The position numbers and the translations under genes are program-made. 64,000 nt of DNA from a virus. Under the pieces are notes generated by a model, which did not search any database, had not been told where the DNA came from, and saw only the letters and a list, made by a program, of their open reading frames with translations. This document shows positions 22,724-31,384 of the stretch, in pieces; position 1 is the stretch's first letter, and each line of letters starts with the position of its first letter. The DNA is taken from positions 129,845 through 193,844 of IMG/VR virus record IMGVR_UViG_3300028666_000023; one strand, 5' to 3'.

Positions 22724-23112
22724 GGCCCATCGCCTCCGAAGATGACCGGTGCGTCCTCGTCGGGCGACACGATGGTCTTTGTGGGGGGAGTCGGGGCGGC
22801 GGCTTGCTCTTCCTTCGCGCCGAGCTCCTTCAAGTACTGCTGCAAGTAGTAGCCGAAGTCGACCCGGCCGTCCTTGGATTCGACGAGGCCGTGACCGTGG
22901 CTGTGCAGCGTCGAGATGACCTCCTCGAGGACGTTCACCTTGATCTCCAACACCTTCATGGTGTCCGAGAAGATCTGCGTGTTCTTGTCGAGCGCAGACT
23001 CGAGCTTGCTGACTCGCCTACTCAGCGCCTCGATCTGGAGATCCTGATTGGTCTTGCGAGACCTTCTTTCGGCGCCGACGGCGCCGCGGTTCTTTTTCTT
23101 GCTCTCCGGCAT
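22720..23112 (-). CDS. Coiled-coil protein
   Basis: The 130 aa product has a basic N-terminus (KKKNRGAVGAERRSRKTNQD) and a heptad-rich helix from about residue 27 to 70 (LSRRVSKLESALDKNTQIFS), then a polar tail. Its 5' end overlaps the upstream gene by 95 nt in another frame. Function unknown. Confidence 0.65.
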   Translation of the reverse strand: MPESKKKNRGAVGAERRSRKTNQDLQIEALSRRVSKLESALDKNTQIFSDTMKVLEIKVNVLEEVISTLHSHGHGLVESKDGRVDFGYYLQQYLKELGAKEEQAAAPTPPTKTIVSPDEDAPVIFGGDGP

Positions 23113-23422
23113 TCTCCTGGTTCTCCGCTTTGTGTTCGAGGAAAGGTGGCTTCAACTGGGATGTCTCCACCCAGTGGAAGCGCTCCAACTGCCCGCGGAG
23201 AGATGCCTCCCACGCCTGCAGCTGCTCGAGCCTTTCCCTCAACGAGTCCTGCGTAACCTCACTCTCCATGCGAGAGAGGTACGCGCTGTGCAGCACTTCC
23301 TTCGGTGACGAACCATCGCTGACGAGGTCCGACAACGTCTTGCGCATCATCCACTCGACGAACTCGTGCTCCAACGCAAGGGAGCGAAAGGTTCGGGGGG
23401 TTGACTGTTGTTCTGCGCTCAT
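23018..23422 (-). CDS. Unknown helical protein
   Basis: The 134 aa product is helical (SLALEHEFVEWMMRKTLSDL; LRERLEQLQAWEASLRGQL) and ends in a basic stretch (KEPRRRRRRKK) encoded where it overlaps the next gene by 95 nt. No family is recognised. Confidence 0.6.
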   Translation of the reverse strand: MSAEQQSTPRTFRSLALEHEFVEWMMRKTLSDLVSDGSSPKEVLHSAYLSRMESEVTQDSLRERLEQLQAWEASLRGQLERFHWVETSQLKPPFLEHKAENQENAGEQEKEPRRRRRRKKVSQDQSGSPDRGAE

Positions 23423-23441
23423 GGGCGTTTCCCAGCATACC

Positions 23442-24107
23442 TCAGGCCGTAAGGAGGGAGTAGAACCGTTTCTCGAGGTCGGCTCCGTTGGCCGTGTCCT
23501 TGATGATGTTCCTGAGCGGGTAGATGATCAAGTCCCGTTTCGTACGGACCTTCGCCAGCTGCTCTCCGCCCAGCTGACGCTGCTGCTCGAGCGTCGCGGC
23601 GACGCGGAGATCTTTACGCGGTTGCTTCACGTAGATGTCCGCCGAGTTCTTCAGACGCGCGAAGTACTTCACGAGGAGTTGCGCCCAGCCCTGCATCGTG
23701 AGAACCGCGAGCACCTCGCCGTGCACTTGATCTCCCTTCCACACGCGTTTGCAATCCGGGCAAACGAGATGGCCGTAGCCCTGCGAGCTGCCGCCGATGA
23801 TGCCGCTGCACGTGCCCATCTTGAGCTTCGTTGCCGGGCACTCGTAGACCTTCTCGTCACCGCCGCCGTGAAGCTTCGAGCCCGACTCCCAGAGGGAGAG
23901 AGCGCCAGGGAACGCCTTGTGAATGGAGCGGCGGTAGCTGAAGAAGAGCTCGATCTTGTACTTCGCGAGTCCTTGCGTCTCGAGGAGCTTGTCGAGCGCC
24001 GCCTTCGACTTCTCGAGTTTGTCCTTGTCCTCATCGCTGAGGACTGGGGCGTTCTCGATGGAGTTGTCCTCTCCCCACTTGATCTCGCTGGAAACCTTCG
24101 GCATCAC
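23442..24107 (-). CDS. Unknown protein with zinc-binding cysteines
   Basis: The 221 aa product has cysteines at YECPATKLKMGTCSG and LVCPDCKRVW, four Cys in about 30 residues, around the middle of an otherwise helical protein. The C-terminus is a basic helix set (KVRTKRDLIIYPLRNIIKDT). Double ATG start; stop of the upstream gene overlaps it. No family is recognised. Confidence 0.65.
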   Translation of the reverse strand: MMPKVSSEIKWGEDNSIENAPVLSDEDKDKLEKSKAALDKLLETQGLAKYKIELFFSYRRSIHKAFPGALSLWESGSKLHGGGDEKVYECPATKLKMGTCSGIIGGSSQGYGHLVCPDCKRVWKGDQVHGEVLAVLTMQGWAQLLVKYFARLKNSADIYVKQPRKDLRVAATLEQQRQLGGEQLAKVRTKRDLIIYPLRNIIKDTANGADLEKRFYSLLTA

Positions 24108-24577
24108 CCACCCGCGTTCTTCTGTGCAACCGCCAGCGGTCCAACGGGAACCGAACCCGACGCGCCCGCGCCGCGCGCGCCGCCCGCGGTGCTGTTCCGA
24201 TGCGCCTTCGAACCAGGCATCGGCATCTCGGTCACCTCGGTGCGCGCCGTAGCCGGCGCCGTCTGGATGATGTTCACGACGTCGGCGAAGTACTGCGCGA
24301 CGTTCTCACCTTGGAGGATGATGCGCCAGCCGAAGACGAGCGGACTGTCTTCCGTCTTGATGAAGAAGTCCTTCGAGATGTCGATCGTCCACGGACGCCT
24401 GAAGGCTGCCTTGAGGAGGCGGTGCATCACGAGCTGCCAATTGCCCATGTTGCGGCCGTCGTTGCCAAGGCGGATGCGCCCCATGATGCGCAGGCGGTTC
24501 GGCTCCTCGGTCTCGATGACCATTTCGTAGCCGCACTTCTGGAAGAGGGCTTGGTAGATGTCGTTGCGCGTTGTCAT
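24104..24577 (-). CDS. Unknown 157 aa protein
   Basis: The first 105 residues form a folded alpha/beta domain (YQALFQKCGYEMVIETEEPN, RPWTIDISKDFFIKTEDSPL); the tail is glycine/alanine/proline rich. ATGA overlaps on both sides. No family is recognised; it might be a virion protein by tail composition, but its neighbours are operon genes of unknown role. Confidence 0.6.
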   Translation of the reverse strand: MTTRNDIYQALFQKCGYEMVIETEEPNRLRIMGRIRLGNDGRNMGNWQLVMHRLLKAAFRRPWTIDISKDFFIKTEDSPLVFGWRIILQGENVAQYFADVVNIIQTAPATARTEVTEMPMPGSKAHRNSTAGGARGAGASGSVPVGPLAVAQKNAGG

Positions 24578-25062
24578 GAGGGGGCTCCGGGCTCCTCGGT
24601 GGAGGCGTGACAGATCATGAAGGCCTTCGTCTCATCGAAGAAGAGCTCGCGTACGCGGTCGAAGAAGACGCGCACGCCAGCGCTCTGAAGGAACGAGCTG
24701 CCGTTGGTGAGCAACGCTTCGATCGATTCGCCGCGCCACGGGATGATGTATTCCCCGAGCTTGGTCTTACCGAACGTGACGTTGAAGTCCGTCACCACTC
24801 CCTCGTCTTCGACGTGCATGACGCCAGCGGTCGACGTCTCGAAGTACTGCTTGAGAGCGTCGAGGTCCGTCTCGCGAACCACGACGTAGCCCTCGCTCTC
24901 GATCGCCGTCGCAATGATCGTCGCGCACGTGTCGAGATCCTTCGGCTCTTCGGTCTCCGCGTCCGTGGGGATGACCGGGCTGAAGCGCTTCATCTCGGCG
25001 AGCGTCTCCTTGCTGATGAGACCGGTCTTGAGGACTGCTTCGATCATGGGCTTAGAGGACAT
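24574..25062 (-). CDS. Unknown 162 aa protein
   Basis: Mixed alpha/beta product (CATIIATAIESEGYVVVRET, GVRVFFDRVRELFFDETKAF). The start is placed at the ATG at 25062, since the ORF above it overlaps the neighbour with shadow-like composition. Function unknown. Confidence 0.65.
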   Translation of the reverse strand: MSSKPMIEAVLKTGLISKETLAEMKRFSPVIPTDAETEEPKDLDTCATIIATAIESEGYVVVRETDLDALKQYFETSTAGVMHVEDEGVVTDFNVTFGKTKLGEYIIPWRGESIEALLTNGSSFLQSAGVRVFFDRVRELFFDETKAFMICHASTEEPGAPS

Positions 25063-25606
25063 TCGGTACCTGGGGGAGCTTGGGGATGCACAACTTGTAG
25101 GCTTTCTGCGTGTCGATGAGAGCCGCGTCTCTCGAGAAGCCCGCGCAGAGGATGAGCGTCTCGTCCTCGATGAGGCGGTCGCTCCAGAACGGAAGACCGA
25201 GCAGCGCGTCTCGATCAACGATGGAGCGCGACGTACTCTCTGCCATCCACGCCCAGACGTTCGAGTTCGGACTGCCGGCGAAGCCGCAGGGGTGGAGCTT
25301 GTCGTCGGAGGCGAGCGCGAAGAGCTGACAGAGCGCGACGGCTGCGTTGATCGACGGCGTCGGGAACTCCATCACGCGGCTGTTACGGATGACCGCGTAG
25401 GGCTCCAGCGTTTCGAAGTCCATCTGGAGCTCCTGCACTGGCGCGTCCTTCGGGGTGAAGAAGCGGTACGAGACTTCTCCCTTGCCGGAGATCTCAATCT
25501 TCTGCACGTTCGGCAGCTTCAAGATTGCGCGGATGGCGTGCAGGAAGCCGTCGAGCCCCGTCGACTTCGGGACTTCGATCTTCTCGTTGTGCTCCTGGTA
25601 ATCCAT
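25052..25606 (-). CDS. Unknown 184 aa protein
   Basis: Alpha/beta product (GFLHAIRAILKLPNVQKIEI, EVSYRFFTPKDAPVQELQMD) with a later helix rich in Ala and Leu. Its ATG at 25606 overlaps the stop of the ribbon-helix-helix gene. It overlaps the next gene by 11 nt. No family is recognised. Confidence 0.65.
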   Translation of the reverse strand: MDYQEHNEKIEVPKSTGLDGFLHAIRAILKLPNVQKIEISGKGEVSYRFFTPKDAPVQELQMDFETLEPYAVIRNSRVMEFPTPSINAAVALCQLFALASDDKLHPCGFAGSPNSNVWAWMAESTSRSIVDRDALLGLPFWSDRLIEDETLILCAGFSRDAALIDTQKAYKLCIPKLPQVPNVL

Positions 25607-25809
25607 CAAATCTGCTCCGGCTCTGGGATCGCCTCGTCCTCGAAGCGCAGCCCGTTTTGCACGTGCTCGCTGTTCTTCTCCCCCACGACCCACTCCGAAA
25701 GCAGCGACGCTACGACGGACGCGACGGAGACGCCTTTCTTCTTGGCGTACTTCTTCGCGTCCTCGAGCAGCGCTGCCTCGAGGCGGACGTTGAGGCGAGC
25801 GTCACGCAT
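25606..25809 (-). CDS. Ribbon-helix-helix DNA-binding protein (CopG/Arc-like)
   Basis: The 67 aa product has a short strand RLNVRLEAALLEDAKKYAKK followed by KGVSVASVVASLLSEWV, the strand-helix-helix layout of the RHH fold. Such proteins are dimeric repressors, often of their own operon. No toxin partner is evident next to it. It could bind the 31385-31405 palindrome, but that is untested. Confidence 0.65.
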   Translation of the reverse strand: MRDARLNVRLEAALLEDAKKYAKKKGVSVASVVASLLSEWVVGEKNSEHVQNGLRFEDEAIPEPEQI

Positions 25810-26059
25810 CTTGGACGAACTTCAGCGCATCGAGGTAGTCCCGCAACCCGGGGATGCCCCCGTACCTCTGGCAGAGGAAGTCGATGACCTCGTCGTGGGC
25901 CCAGTCCAACGTGTCATCGTCCATCGTCTTGCCGACGAGCTTGGGGCCCATGTGCTTCTCGATCTCCTTCTTGACGGTGGAGTCGAGCCCGATGAACGTC
26001 GGCGCCCACATGAAGTTGAACTCGACTTCGCCTGGGCCGGTGCGCGTGATGAGGCGCAT
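25802..26059 (-). CDS. Unknown 85 aa protein
   Basis: Product begins MRLITRTGPGEVEFNFMWAP. It is mixed alpha/beta and acidic in the middle (DDDTLDWAHDEVIDFLCQRY). The ATG at 26059 shares a base with the upstream stop. Function unknown. Confidence 0.6.
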   Translation of the reverse strand: MRLITRTGPGEVEFNFMWAPTFIGLDSTVKKEIEKHMGPKLVGKTMDDDTLDWAHDEVIDFLCQRYGGIPGLRDYLDALKFVQDA

Positions 26060-26439
26060 CAGTGCGTCTCCTTCGACGTCGTTCCGAGGATGTTCTTCAC
26101 GAAGTCGGTTTCGAGAACCTGCGCTCGATCTTCGTCTCCGGGCTCGAGGCGAGCGCGGGGGGAAGGCGGGGTGCCACGCAGCTTCGGCAACGTAGTCGTG
26201 AGCCACCGGTCTTCGTGCGCCCCCCGCTCGGCTTCCGAAAGACGTTCCCACTGCTGGCGGCGGTACTCGAGAACAAGCGCGTGGACGCGCAGACCCACCC
26301 AAGCGAACGCGCGACGCCACCATGACTTGCGGAAAGCGGCTTCGTGTTTCTCCCGGAGCATGACGCGCATGCGATTCACCGCGGAGCTCAACTGCCGCGT
26401 GACCTCCGCCTCGATATACTGTCTCGTCTGATCGTCCAT
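26059..26439 (-). CDS. Unknown basic helical protein
   Basis: The 126 aa product is helical and rich in Arg and Trp (FRKSWWRRAFAWVGLRVHAL), perhaps membrane- or nucleic-acid-associated. No family is recognised. Confidence 0.6.
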   Translation of the reverse strand: MDDQTRQYIEAEVTRQLSSAVNRMRVMLREKHEAAFRKSWWRRAFAWVGLRVHALVLEYRRQQWERLSEAERGAHEDRWLTTTLPKLRGTPPSPRARLEPGDEDRAQVLETDFVKNILGTTSKETH

Positions 26440-26440
26440 G

Positions 26441-26773
26441 TCAGTCCTCGATGATCTCGTAGAGGATGTCCCGCTCTTGGATGAGGGCGATGTCCTTGTC
26501 GATCTGCTGCAGGACGCGCTGGAGCGTCTTGCCGTTCAACGTCTCGAAGTTCGCGCGGAAGAACGCGACCTTCATCCCCGGCGTCGCCTCCATCGGGATG
26601 ATCTTCCCCTTCTTGGAGGTGCGGCCCGGACCCGTCTCCACGATGACGCCTGTTCGCACCGCGTCCTCCTGACTCGGCGGAACCCAGAGCTCTCCCGTCT
26701 TGGGCTCCGGAGGCTGGTCCAGCTTCACGACGATCCAGTCGTTGCGCGGGCGGACGGAGGAAGTGGCATTCAT
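26441..26773 (-). CDS. GroES-like co-chaperonin (Cpn10)
   Basis: The 110 aa product follows the Cpn10 pattern: N-terminal RPRNDWIVVKLDQPPEPKTG (R-P-x-x-D-x-x-V-V-x), a mobile-loop-like stretch GELWVPPSQEDAVRTG, then VIVETGPG, GMKVAFFRANFETL, and the C-terminal strand ALIQERDILYEII. Like T4 gp31 and other phage co-chaperonins it should cap host GroEL and help fold phage proteins, often the capsid protein. Start at 26773; the longer ORF upstream is shadow. No GroEL is seen in the window. Confidence 0.85.
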   Translation of the reverse strand: MNATSSVRPRNDWIVVKLDQPPEPKTGELWVPPSQEDAVRTGVIVETGPGRTSKKGKIIPMEATPGMKVAFFRANFETLNGKTLQRVLQQIDKDIALIQERDILYEIIED

Positions 26774-27129
26774 CCGATGTCCACCGAGTCGGTCGCCGGA
26801 ATGTCCTTCGGATCGACGGGCGCAGCGTCTGCCTTGAGCTTCTCTTGGATCTTGGAGAGCGCCTGCGCGAGCCACGTGTTCGGCGCGAGCGGCTTGAGCG
26901 TCGCGGCGAAGTTCTCCCCATTCGGCGGGAGGTACCACGTGCCGCTGGAGTCGAGCAGCGCGACGGTGCGGTGCTTGTTGCCTGCATCGTCCACGTACTC
27001 GATGGCGACGTTCTTCATCTCCATGTAGCCCGTCACCGAACGCGGCTGACCCGTGCCGGGCGAGAGCTGCCCCATCGGAATCCCCACGCCCACCGACCGC
27101 GCGCCCGCACCGCTTTCCATGTTAGACAT
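26770..27129 (-). CDS. Unknown 119 aa protein
   Basis: Product begins MSNMESGAGARSVGVGIPMG; the middle has an EYVDDAGNKHRTVALLDSSG beta segment and the C-terminus is polar. The ATG at 27129 follows GGAGAAAGACG and overlaps the previous gene by 8 nt. Function unknown; it is coupled to groES. Confidence 0.6.
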   Translation of the reverse strand: MSNMESGAGARSVGVGIPMGQLSPGTGQPRSVTGYMEMKNVAIEYVDDAGNKHRTVALLDSSGTWYLPPNGENFAATLKPLAPNTWLAQALSKIQEKLKADAAPVDPKDIPATDSVDIG

Positions 27130-27841
27130 CGTCTTTCTCCTTGTTGTACTTGTCGAACTTGAGTTGTAGTTCCCGACGCCCAATCCAGGGACGGCCTTCG
27201 TTCCAGGGCCGCGGGAAGTAGAACGCTTCGAGCGTCGTGCGCTCCAGCAAGTAGCGCGTGCTGACGGAGCCCCAGCGCTCCCAACAGCGCACGAGGATGC
27301 GGCACTTGCACTTCTTCGCACATGCGAACGCTGTGCTGAAGATCTCCCCCACGCGGTCGGGGTCAGCCAAGAGGCCCGGTGTGGTGAAGGGGCTCCAGAA
27401 GCCGCAGCCTGGGCACTCGAGCTCGTGCGCGCGCACGCGGAAGTAGAGATCGTCGCCGAAAGCCTCTGCGAGGACATCGGTGCCGATATGGAGGGGGGCT
27501 GGAACGATCGGCACGTCGCGTTGTTTCGCGCGCCGCTCCGCCGTCGAAGGGCTCGCGGTGGTGTACGTCATCGCCGACACGGCGGCGACGGGGTCGTTGC
27601 GAATCAGCGCCACCGTCTCGGGGTCGAGCTTGTAGGGGACGAGGCCCTCTCGGTCGGTGCGCTCGATGAAGACGTCGACCTCGGGGAAGTGGCGGAGCTC
27701 GTCGCAGAGCCGGGAGATCATTTGCGGGAAGGACATGCCGGTGAAGCCACGCGTGTAGCGAACCACGCCGCCCTCTGACATGAGGATGCCACTCGAGGTC
27801 TCGGCGCCAGCGTCGCGCTTGTAGGAGAGGGTGATTTTCAC
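27122..27841 (-). CDS. Unknown protein with Cys cluster, GTG start
   Basis: The 239 aa product starts at a GTG (27841) overlapping the upstream TGA, with GGAG 8 nt upstream. Residues 20-70 are beta-rich; the second half contains ECPGCGFWSPF and CAKKCKCRILVRCWE, a likely zinc site. No family is recognised. Confidence 0.65.
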   Translation of the reverse strand: MKITLSYKRDAGAETSSGILMSEGGVVRYTRGFTGMSFPQMISRLCDELRHFPEVDVFIERTDREGLVPYKLDPETVALIRNDPVAAVSAMTYTTASPSTAERRAKQRDVPIVPAPLHIGTDVLAEAFGDDLYFRVRAHELECPGCGFWSPFTTPGLLADPDRVGEIFSTAFACAKKCKCRILVRCWERWGSVSTRYLLERTTLEAFYFPRPWNEGRPWIGRRELQLKFDKYNKEKDDV

Positions 27842-28317
27842 AGCGTCTTCTCCACGCGCGCGACGGCGCTCGACGGTCGAACGACGCGGTACGCGACCGC
27901 GCCATCGGGCGCAGCGCCGAGGTAGATCTTGGTGCCGTCCCAGAGCTCGAGGTACTCGACGAGCGCACGCGTCGAGCCGAGAACGTTCCTGCCTTGGATC
28001 TTGCGCATCGGCTGAGCGCGCATGAGCTCCGTGAGTGCCTCGACGGTGCAGTTCTGTTCGTCGGGGAAGCCGAGTCCCTCGAAGAGCTGGAAGGCTTCCT
28101 GCGCGGTGAGATCGCGGAGCTCCATCAACGAGAGGGCGCGGACGTCGGCCTCGTGCTCCAACATGCCGCGCATGCTCCCCTCGCATCGCGGGCAGATGTA
28201 CCTGTCCGGCCAGAAGTGGGAATGCCGCCCGATGAGAGAGTCGATCTCTCCCGCTTCCTTCACGCTCGGAAGTACGCGCACGGCGAGCGCGCACGGGATG
28301 CAGACGATGACGATCAT
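27838..28317 (-). CDS. Unknown protein with N-terminal hydrophobic and CxxC segments
   Basis: The 159 aa product begins MIVIVCIPCALAVRVLPSVK and has YICPRCEGSM near residue 42. The C-terminal half is alpha/beta (VLGSTRALVEYLELWDGTKI). Function unknown. Confidence 0.6.
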   Translation of the reverse strand: MIVIVCIPCALAVRVLPSVKEAGEIDSLIGRHSHFWPDRYICPRCEGSMRGMLEHEADVRALSLMELRDLTAQEAFQLFEGLGFPDEQNCTVEALTELMRAQPMRKIQGRNVLGSTRALVEYLELWDGTKIYLGAAPDGAVAYRVVRPSSAVARVEKTL

Positions 28318-28985
28318 ATAGAGCCGACCCCGTCTTCGTCCTGGTTGCTCTGCCCGACGATGGCTTGGGGATCTGCGGTGCCCTCGCGCGCCTGCACGAT
28401 GGGGTAACCGTACTCGTCCTTCGGCACGTGCTTCGAGAACGCGTTCGGGGTGATCTTCCCGTCCTTGATGAGCCGCTTGTAGTGCTGCGTGCTCACCGGT
28501 GCGACGTGGCCGTCGGGCAGCTGCGACTTGGGCTCTGGTGCAGGCGGCGGGACGAGCTGCTCCTTCACCAAGGCCATGGCGGCTTTCTCGGTGGTGCTGA
28601 GCGGCGCGGCCTTCTTTTTTTTGCCTGGCTTCTTCGCCGGTGTCTTCTTGGCCTGTGGTGCGACGTCGCCGCCGAACTCACGCACGACTTGGTGCTCCGT
28701 CTCTTCGATCACGACCGCTGGTGCTGGAGGTTCTTCCTCCTCCGCGGCGGGCTCGTCGTTGAAAGGCTCGTCCGGTTCGGTCACCACCTCACCACTCTCG
28801 ACATCGGCGGCTGCGGGAGGCGAACCGTTCTCGTCGATGTCCTCCGAGATGATCGCCGCGGCGACGTTCTCATCCACCGGTGCCCGCACACGACGGCCAC
28901 TCGGCAGCTCGAAGACAACGAACGTCATCGTCTTGCGCGAGCGGAGATTCATCTCCTGGAGAATCTGAACGACTTGGACTTGCAT
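28314..28985 (-). CDS. Unknown protein with acidic and lysine-rich low-complexity middle
   Basis: The 223 aa product has a small N-terminal domain (MQVQVVQILQEMNLRSRKTM, then FVVFELPSGRRVRAPVDENV), an acidic proline-rich stretch, a basic KKTPAKKPGKKKKAAP block near residue 140, and a C-terminal helix with HYKRLIKDGKITPNAFSKHV, which resembles a short DNA-binding helical module. Start at the ATG at 28985. Function unknown. Confidence 0.6.
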   Translation of the reverse strand: MQVQVVQILQEMNLRSRKTMTFVVFELPSGRRVRAPVDENVAAAIISEDIDENGSPPAAADVESGEVVTEPDEPFNDEPAAEEEEPPAPAVVIEETEHQVVREFGGDVAPQAKKTPAKKPGKKKKAAPLSTTEKAAMALVKEQLVPPPAPEPKSQLPDGHVAPVSTQHYKRLIKDGKITPNAFSKHVPKDEYGYPIVQAREGTADPQAIVGQSNQDEDGVGSI

Positions 28986-29305
28986 CACCGCACCGGAGGA
29001 GGGGGCTGTTGGTTGGAACGGGCGCGATCGGCGTCGGCCGTCTTCTGTTTCTTCAAAAGCTCCCCGAGCTGTGAGGCGATGACGACGAGGTGCTTGCCGC
29101 TGCGATGCATCGACACGAGCTCCATGCAGTTGGCCCACTGCTGGTCTTTGTAGTCCGGGCCGTCGGGCGGAAGGATGAACGCCATGCATGCTGCGCTGCA
29201 CGGACGGTCGGCGTCCTTGAAGCAGTAGAGACCGGTCTCCTTGCGGATGTTCGGGTGATGGAGGTGCGGAGAGGCTTCCATGCCGGGAGGGATGTGCTGC
29301 GTCAT
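28985..29305 (-). CDS. Unknown protein with Cys motif
   Basis: The 106 aa product has YCFKDADRPCSAACMAF and NCMELVSMH; four Cys within 40 residues suggest a metal site. The C-terminus is polar and proline rich. The ATG at 29305 overlaps the previous stop. Confidence 0.6.
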   Translation of the reverse strand: MTQHIPPGMEASPHLHHPNIRKETGLYCFKDADRPCSAACMAFILPPDGPDYKDQQWANCMELVSMHRSGKHLVVIASQLGELLKKQKTADADRARSNQQPPPPVR

Positions 29306-29694
29306 ACGGACTTCTTCACCCTTTCTCGTTCGAGCTCCTGCCGCGTTTGCAAGATCGACGTGCAGACCGCGCGCGCAACGCCGCCCATGTACCTGGCGAA
29401 GACCTTCGGGTCCGGGGGCGTGTCGAGGAAGCCCCACTTCATGAGCACGGCGCCGAGGCCGATCGCGAGCGTCTCCATGGAGAGGAACGCGCGCATGTCG
29501 TTGAAGAAGTGTTTGAACGTCTCTTCCTGGCTCCCCATGTCGTGGGAGAAGTGGAAGGTCGCGAGGTCTTCGACCTTCCCCTTCCAGTTACAGATGTTGC
29601 AGGACGCATCCCCGCCTGCGAGCGGCGACGCTTTCACATCAGCGCCGCCACACGCGGGACAGAACCTTGCTTTGTCGTTGGTCGAAGTGTTCAT
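29302..29694 (-). CDS. Zinc-ribbon protein with helical C-terminus
   Basis: Residues 12-38 hold CPACG ... CNICNWKG, a standard zinc ribbon; the rest is helical (HFSHDMGSQEETFKHFFNDM). 130 aa. Function unknown, one of many zinc-ribbon genes in this operon. Confidence 0.7.
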   Translation of the reverse strand: MNTSTNDKARFCPACGGADVKASPLAGGDASCNICNWKGKVEDLATFHFSHDMGSQEETFKHFFNDMRAFLSMETLAIGLGAVLMKWGFLDTPPDPKVFARYMGGVARAVCTSILQTRQELERERVKKSV

Positions 29695-30038
29695 ACGGGG
29701 ATCGTCTTGCCGAGCTTGTTGTAGAGGGCGTTCATGTCCTTCCGAGACCGCGGTGGACCGGAGCTCTCGATGACCTTCGTCTTGAGGCGGCTCCTAATCT
29801 TGTTCGGCTGACTCCAGAGCGGCGCGATGGAGAACCCACCGGCACCGCGCTTGATCTCATCCTGCAAGATCTTGATGGTGTCCTTCTTGTCTCGCTGCTT
29901 CGCAGTATCGAGCCAAGGGAACGCGGTCTTCATGTACTCATCGAAGGCGTTGGGCGCTTCCTCCTTGTTGATGAATGCGGTTGCGAGCGCTCTTAGGCGT
30001 GCGTGCTCCACGTACTCTCGCTTGAGCAGGAACGCCAA
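29691..30038 (-). CDS. Unknown 115 aa protein, TTG start
   Basis: Helical basic product (KREYVEHARLRALATAFINK; DTIKILQDEIKRGAGG). The start is a TTG at 30038 with GGGAG 9 nt upstream. The 89 nt upstream contain a hairpin, GCGAGCAG / CTGCTCGC, and no gene. Confidence 0.6.
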   Translation of the reverse strand: MAFLLKREYVEHARLRALATAFINKEEAPNAFDEYMKTAFPWLDTAKQRDKKDTIKILQDEIKRGAGGFSIAPLWSQPNKIRSRLKTKVIESSGPPRSRKDMNALYNKLGKTIPV

Positions 30039-30080
30039 AAGGATAGACTCCCGAGGTGACCCTTTGGAGGGTGGCTCGCG

Positions 30081-30115
30081 CAGAGTCGCGAGCAGTAGAC
30101 CTGCTCGCGCCCAGC
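30081..30115 (-). other. Intergenic hairpin
   Basis: GCGAGCAG and CTGCTCGC (8 bp, 5 nt loop) lie in the 89 nt between the 30128-31366 and 29691-30038 genes. There is no T run behind it, so it is more likely an mRNA processing or stability element than a terminator. Confidence 0.4.
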
Positions 30116-30127
30116 CCTCGGGGGTCT

Positions 30128-31366
30128 CTAGCCATTTCCCAAGTTGTCCATCACGAAGAGCTTGCGAACTCGGATGTCGAACCAGAAGTAGTTCACACCG
30201 ATGCTCGCGAGCATGTGGAAGGGAAGCTTCACGACCCGCTGGAACTTCGCTTGGAAGAGGTCGGAGTCGAAGTGCCCCGTGGCATCGTGATAGTCCGGCA
30301 GCGGGTTGTTGTTGATCGCGTGGAGCCCCGCGGCGAGCGTCATGAGGGAGAACTTGTCGAGCAAGTAGCGCTCGCTGACCTCGACGCCTTGCGACTCCTT
30401 CATGATGAGGCGCTTCAACTCGAGGTCGTCGTCGCCGCTGAGCGAAGCGAACGTCGCCTCGAACTTGCCCGGGATGATGGGCACACGCTGCGTGACGAAG
30501 TTCTGCACGATGAGGTCGTCGATGGCCATCGGCGTGCAGCGTGACTCGATGATCTTCCTCTGGTCCTCGTTGTTGATGATGTCCTTCATCATCACTTCGC
30601 GGAGGGTGTTGAGGTCGAAGTCGTCCATGTTCTTGGCGACCTCGGCGATCGTCTTTGCCGGATTCGCGTCCGCCACCGGACCGTCCTTGGGAGAGTTGCC
30701 CAAGCGACCTGCTGCGCCGGCCGGTCCCGCGGCTGCTTCGTTCATCACGCGCTTCTCGTCCTCTGCGCGCTGCGCTGCATTGGGATCGCCACCCTGTTGG
30801 AGCGCGGCAAGCTTCTGCCAGTCCTCCATCGAGGTCTTCTTCGGCGCGCCCGCGGGACCACCGCTGGCAATCTGCTGCGGCAGGAGCCTCTGCTTCCCGC
30901 GGATGATGCCGTACTTGTACGCGAGCGCTGGTTGCGCGACTGCGTACATCGAGCCGTGCCCGTTCTGGAACGCGGGGTCCTTTCGCGCTTCTTCCGGCAG
31001 AAGGTCTGCGGGGAGAAGACCGGGAGGGAGCGCGGTGGGAGAGGGCTTGGCAGGGGTGGGCGAAGCGATCGCGCCGACCGGCGCAGCGCCTTGGAAGATC
31101 GAGCTCGGCGCTTGGCCCTGGTGACGCTCTCGGTTGGCTTGGTCGGCCATCGGGAGATTCCCGCTGGGCTCAGCGTCGAGGCGCGGGATGGGGGGCGTGG
31201 GACCTCCCGCAGTGGGCGTTTGGTACTTCGGCGGACCGCGGCGCGCGGCCATGTCCGCGGCGTGTTTGATCGCCCGCGGGTCGGTGACACCTGGCGCGAT
31301 GACCGGCGGCCCGAAGGTCGTCGGATTCGCAAGGTCTTTCTTCACTTCGGGGTCGTCGCGTTTCAT
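30128..31366 (-). CDS. Unknown 412 aa protein, possibly structural
   Basis: The first 170 residues are proline/alanine-rich low complexity (PPKYQTPTAGGPTPPIPRLD). From about residue 240 there is a folded helical domain (MDDFDLNTLREVMMKDIINN; DDLIVQNFVTQRVPIIPGKF; LLDKFSLMTLAAGLHAINNN) that may be a phage tail-assembly or coat-like domain; I cannot name it. A 21 bp palindrome lies just upstream of its start, so it may be controlled apart from the genes before it. Confidence 0.6.
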   Translation of the reverse strand: MKRDDPEVKKDLANPTTFGPPVIAPGVTDPRAIKHAADMAARRGPPKYQTPTAGGPTPPIPRLDAEPSGNLPMADQANRERHQGQAPSSIFQGAAPVGAIASPTPAKPSPTALPPGLLPADLLPEEARKDPAFQNGHGSMYAVAQPALAYKYGIIRGKQRLLPQQIASGGPAGAPKKTSMEDWQKLAALQQGGDPNAAQRAEDEKRVMNEAAAGPAGAAGRLGNSPKDGPVADANPAKTIAEVAKNMDDFDLNTLREVMMKDIINNEDQRKIIESRCTPMAIDDLIVQNFVTQRVPIIPGKFEATFASLSGDDDLELKRLIMKESQGVEVSERYLLDKFSLMTLAAGLHAINNNPLPDYHDATGHFDSDLFQAKFQRVVKLPFHMLASIGVNYFWFDIRVRKLFVMDNLGNG

Positions 31367-31384
31367 TCGACTCCTTGTACGCCG

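Noticed and set aside
30049-30076. Plus-strand copy of the GGGATAAGA motif (AAAGGATAGA, later CTTTGGAGGG)
   Set aside because: Wrong spacing, no GCAA box and no plus-strand gene after it; taken as chance.
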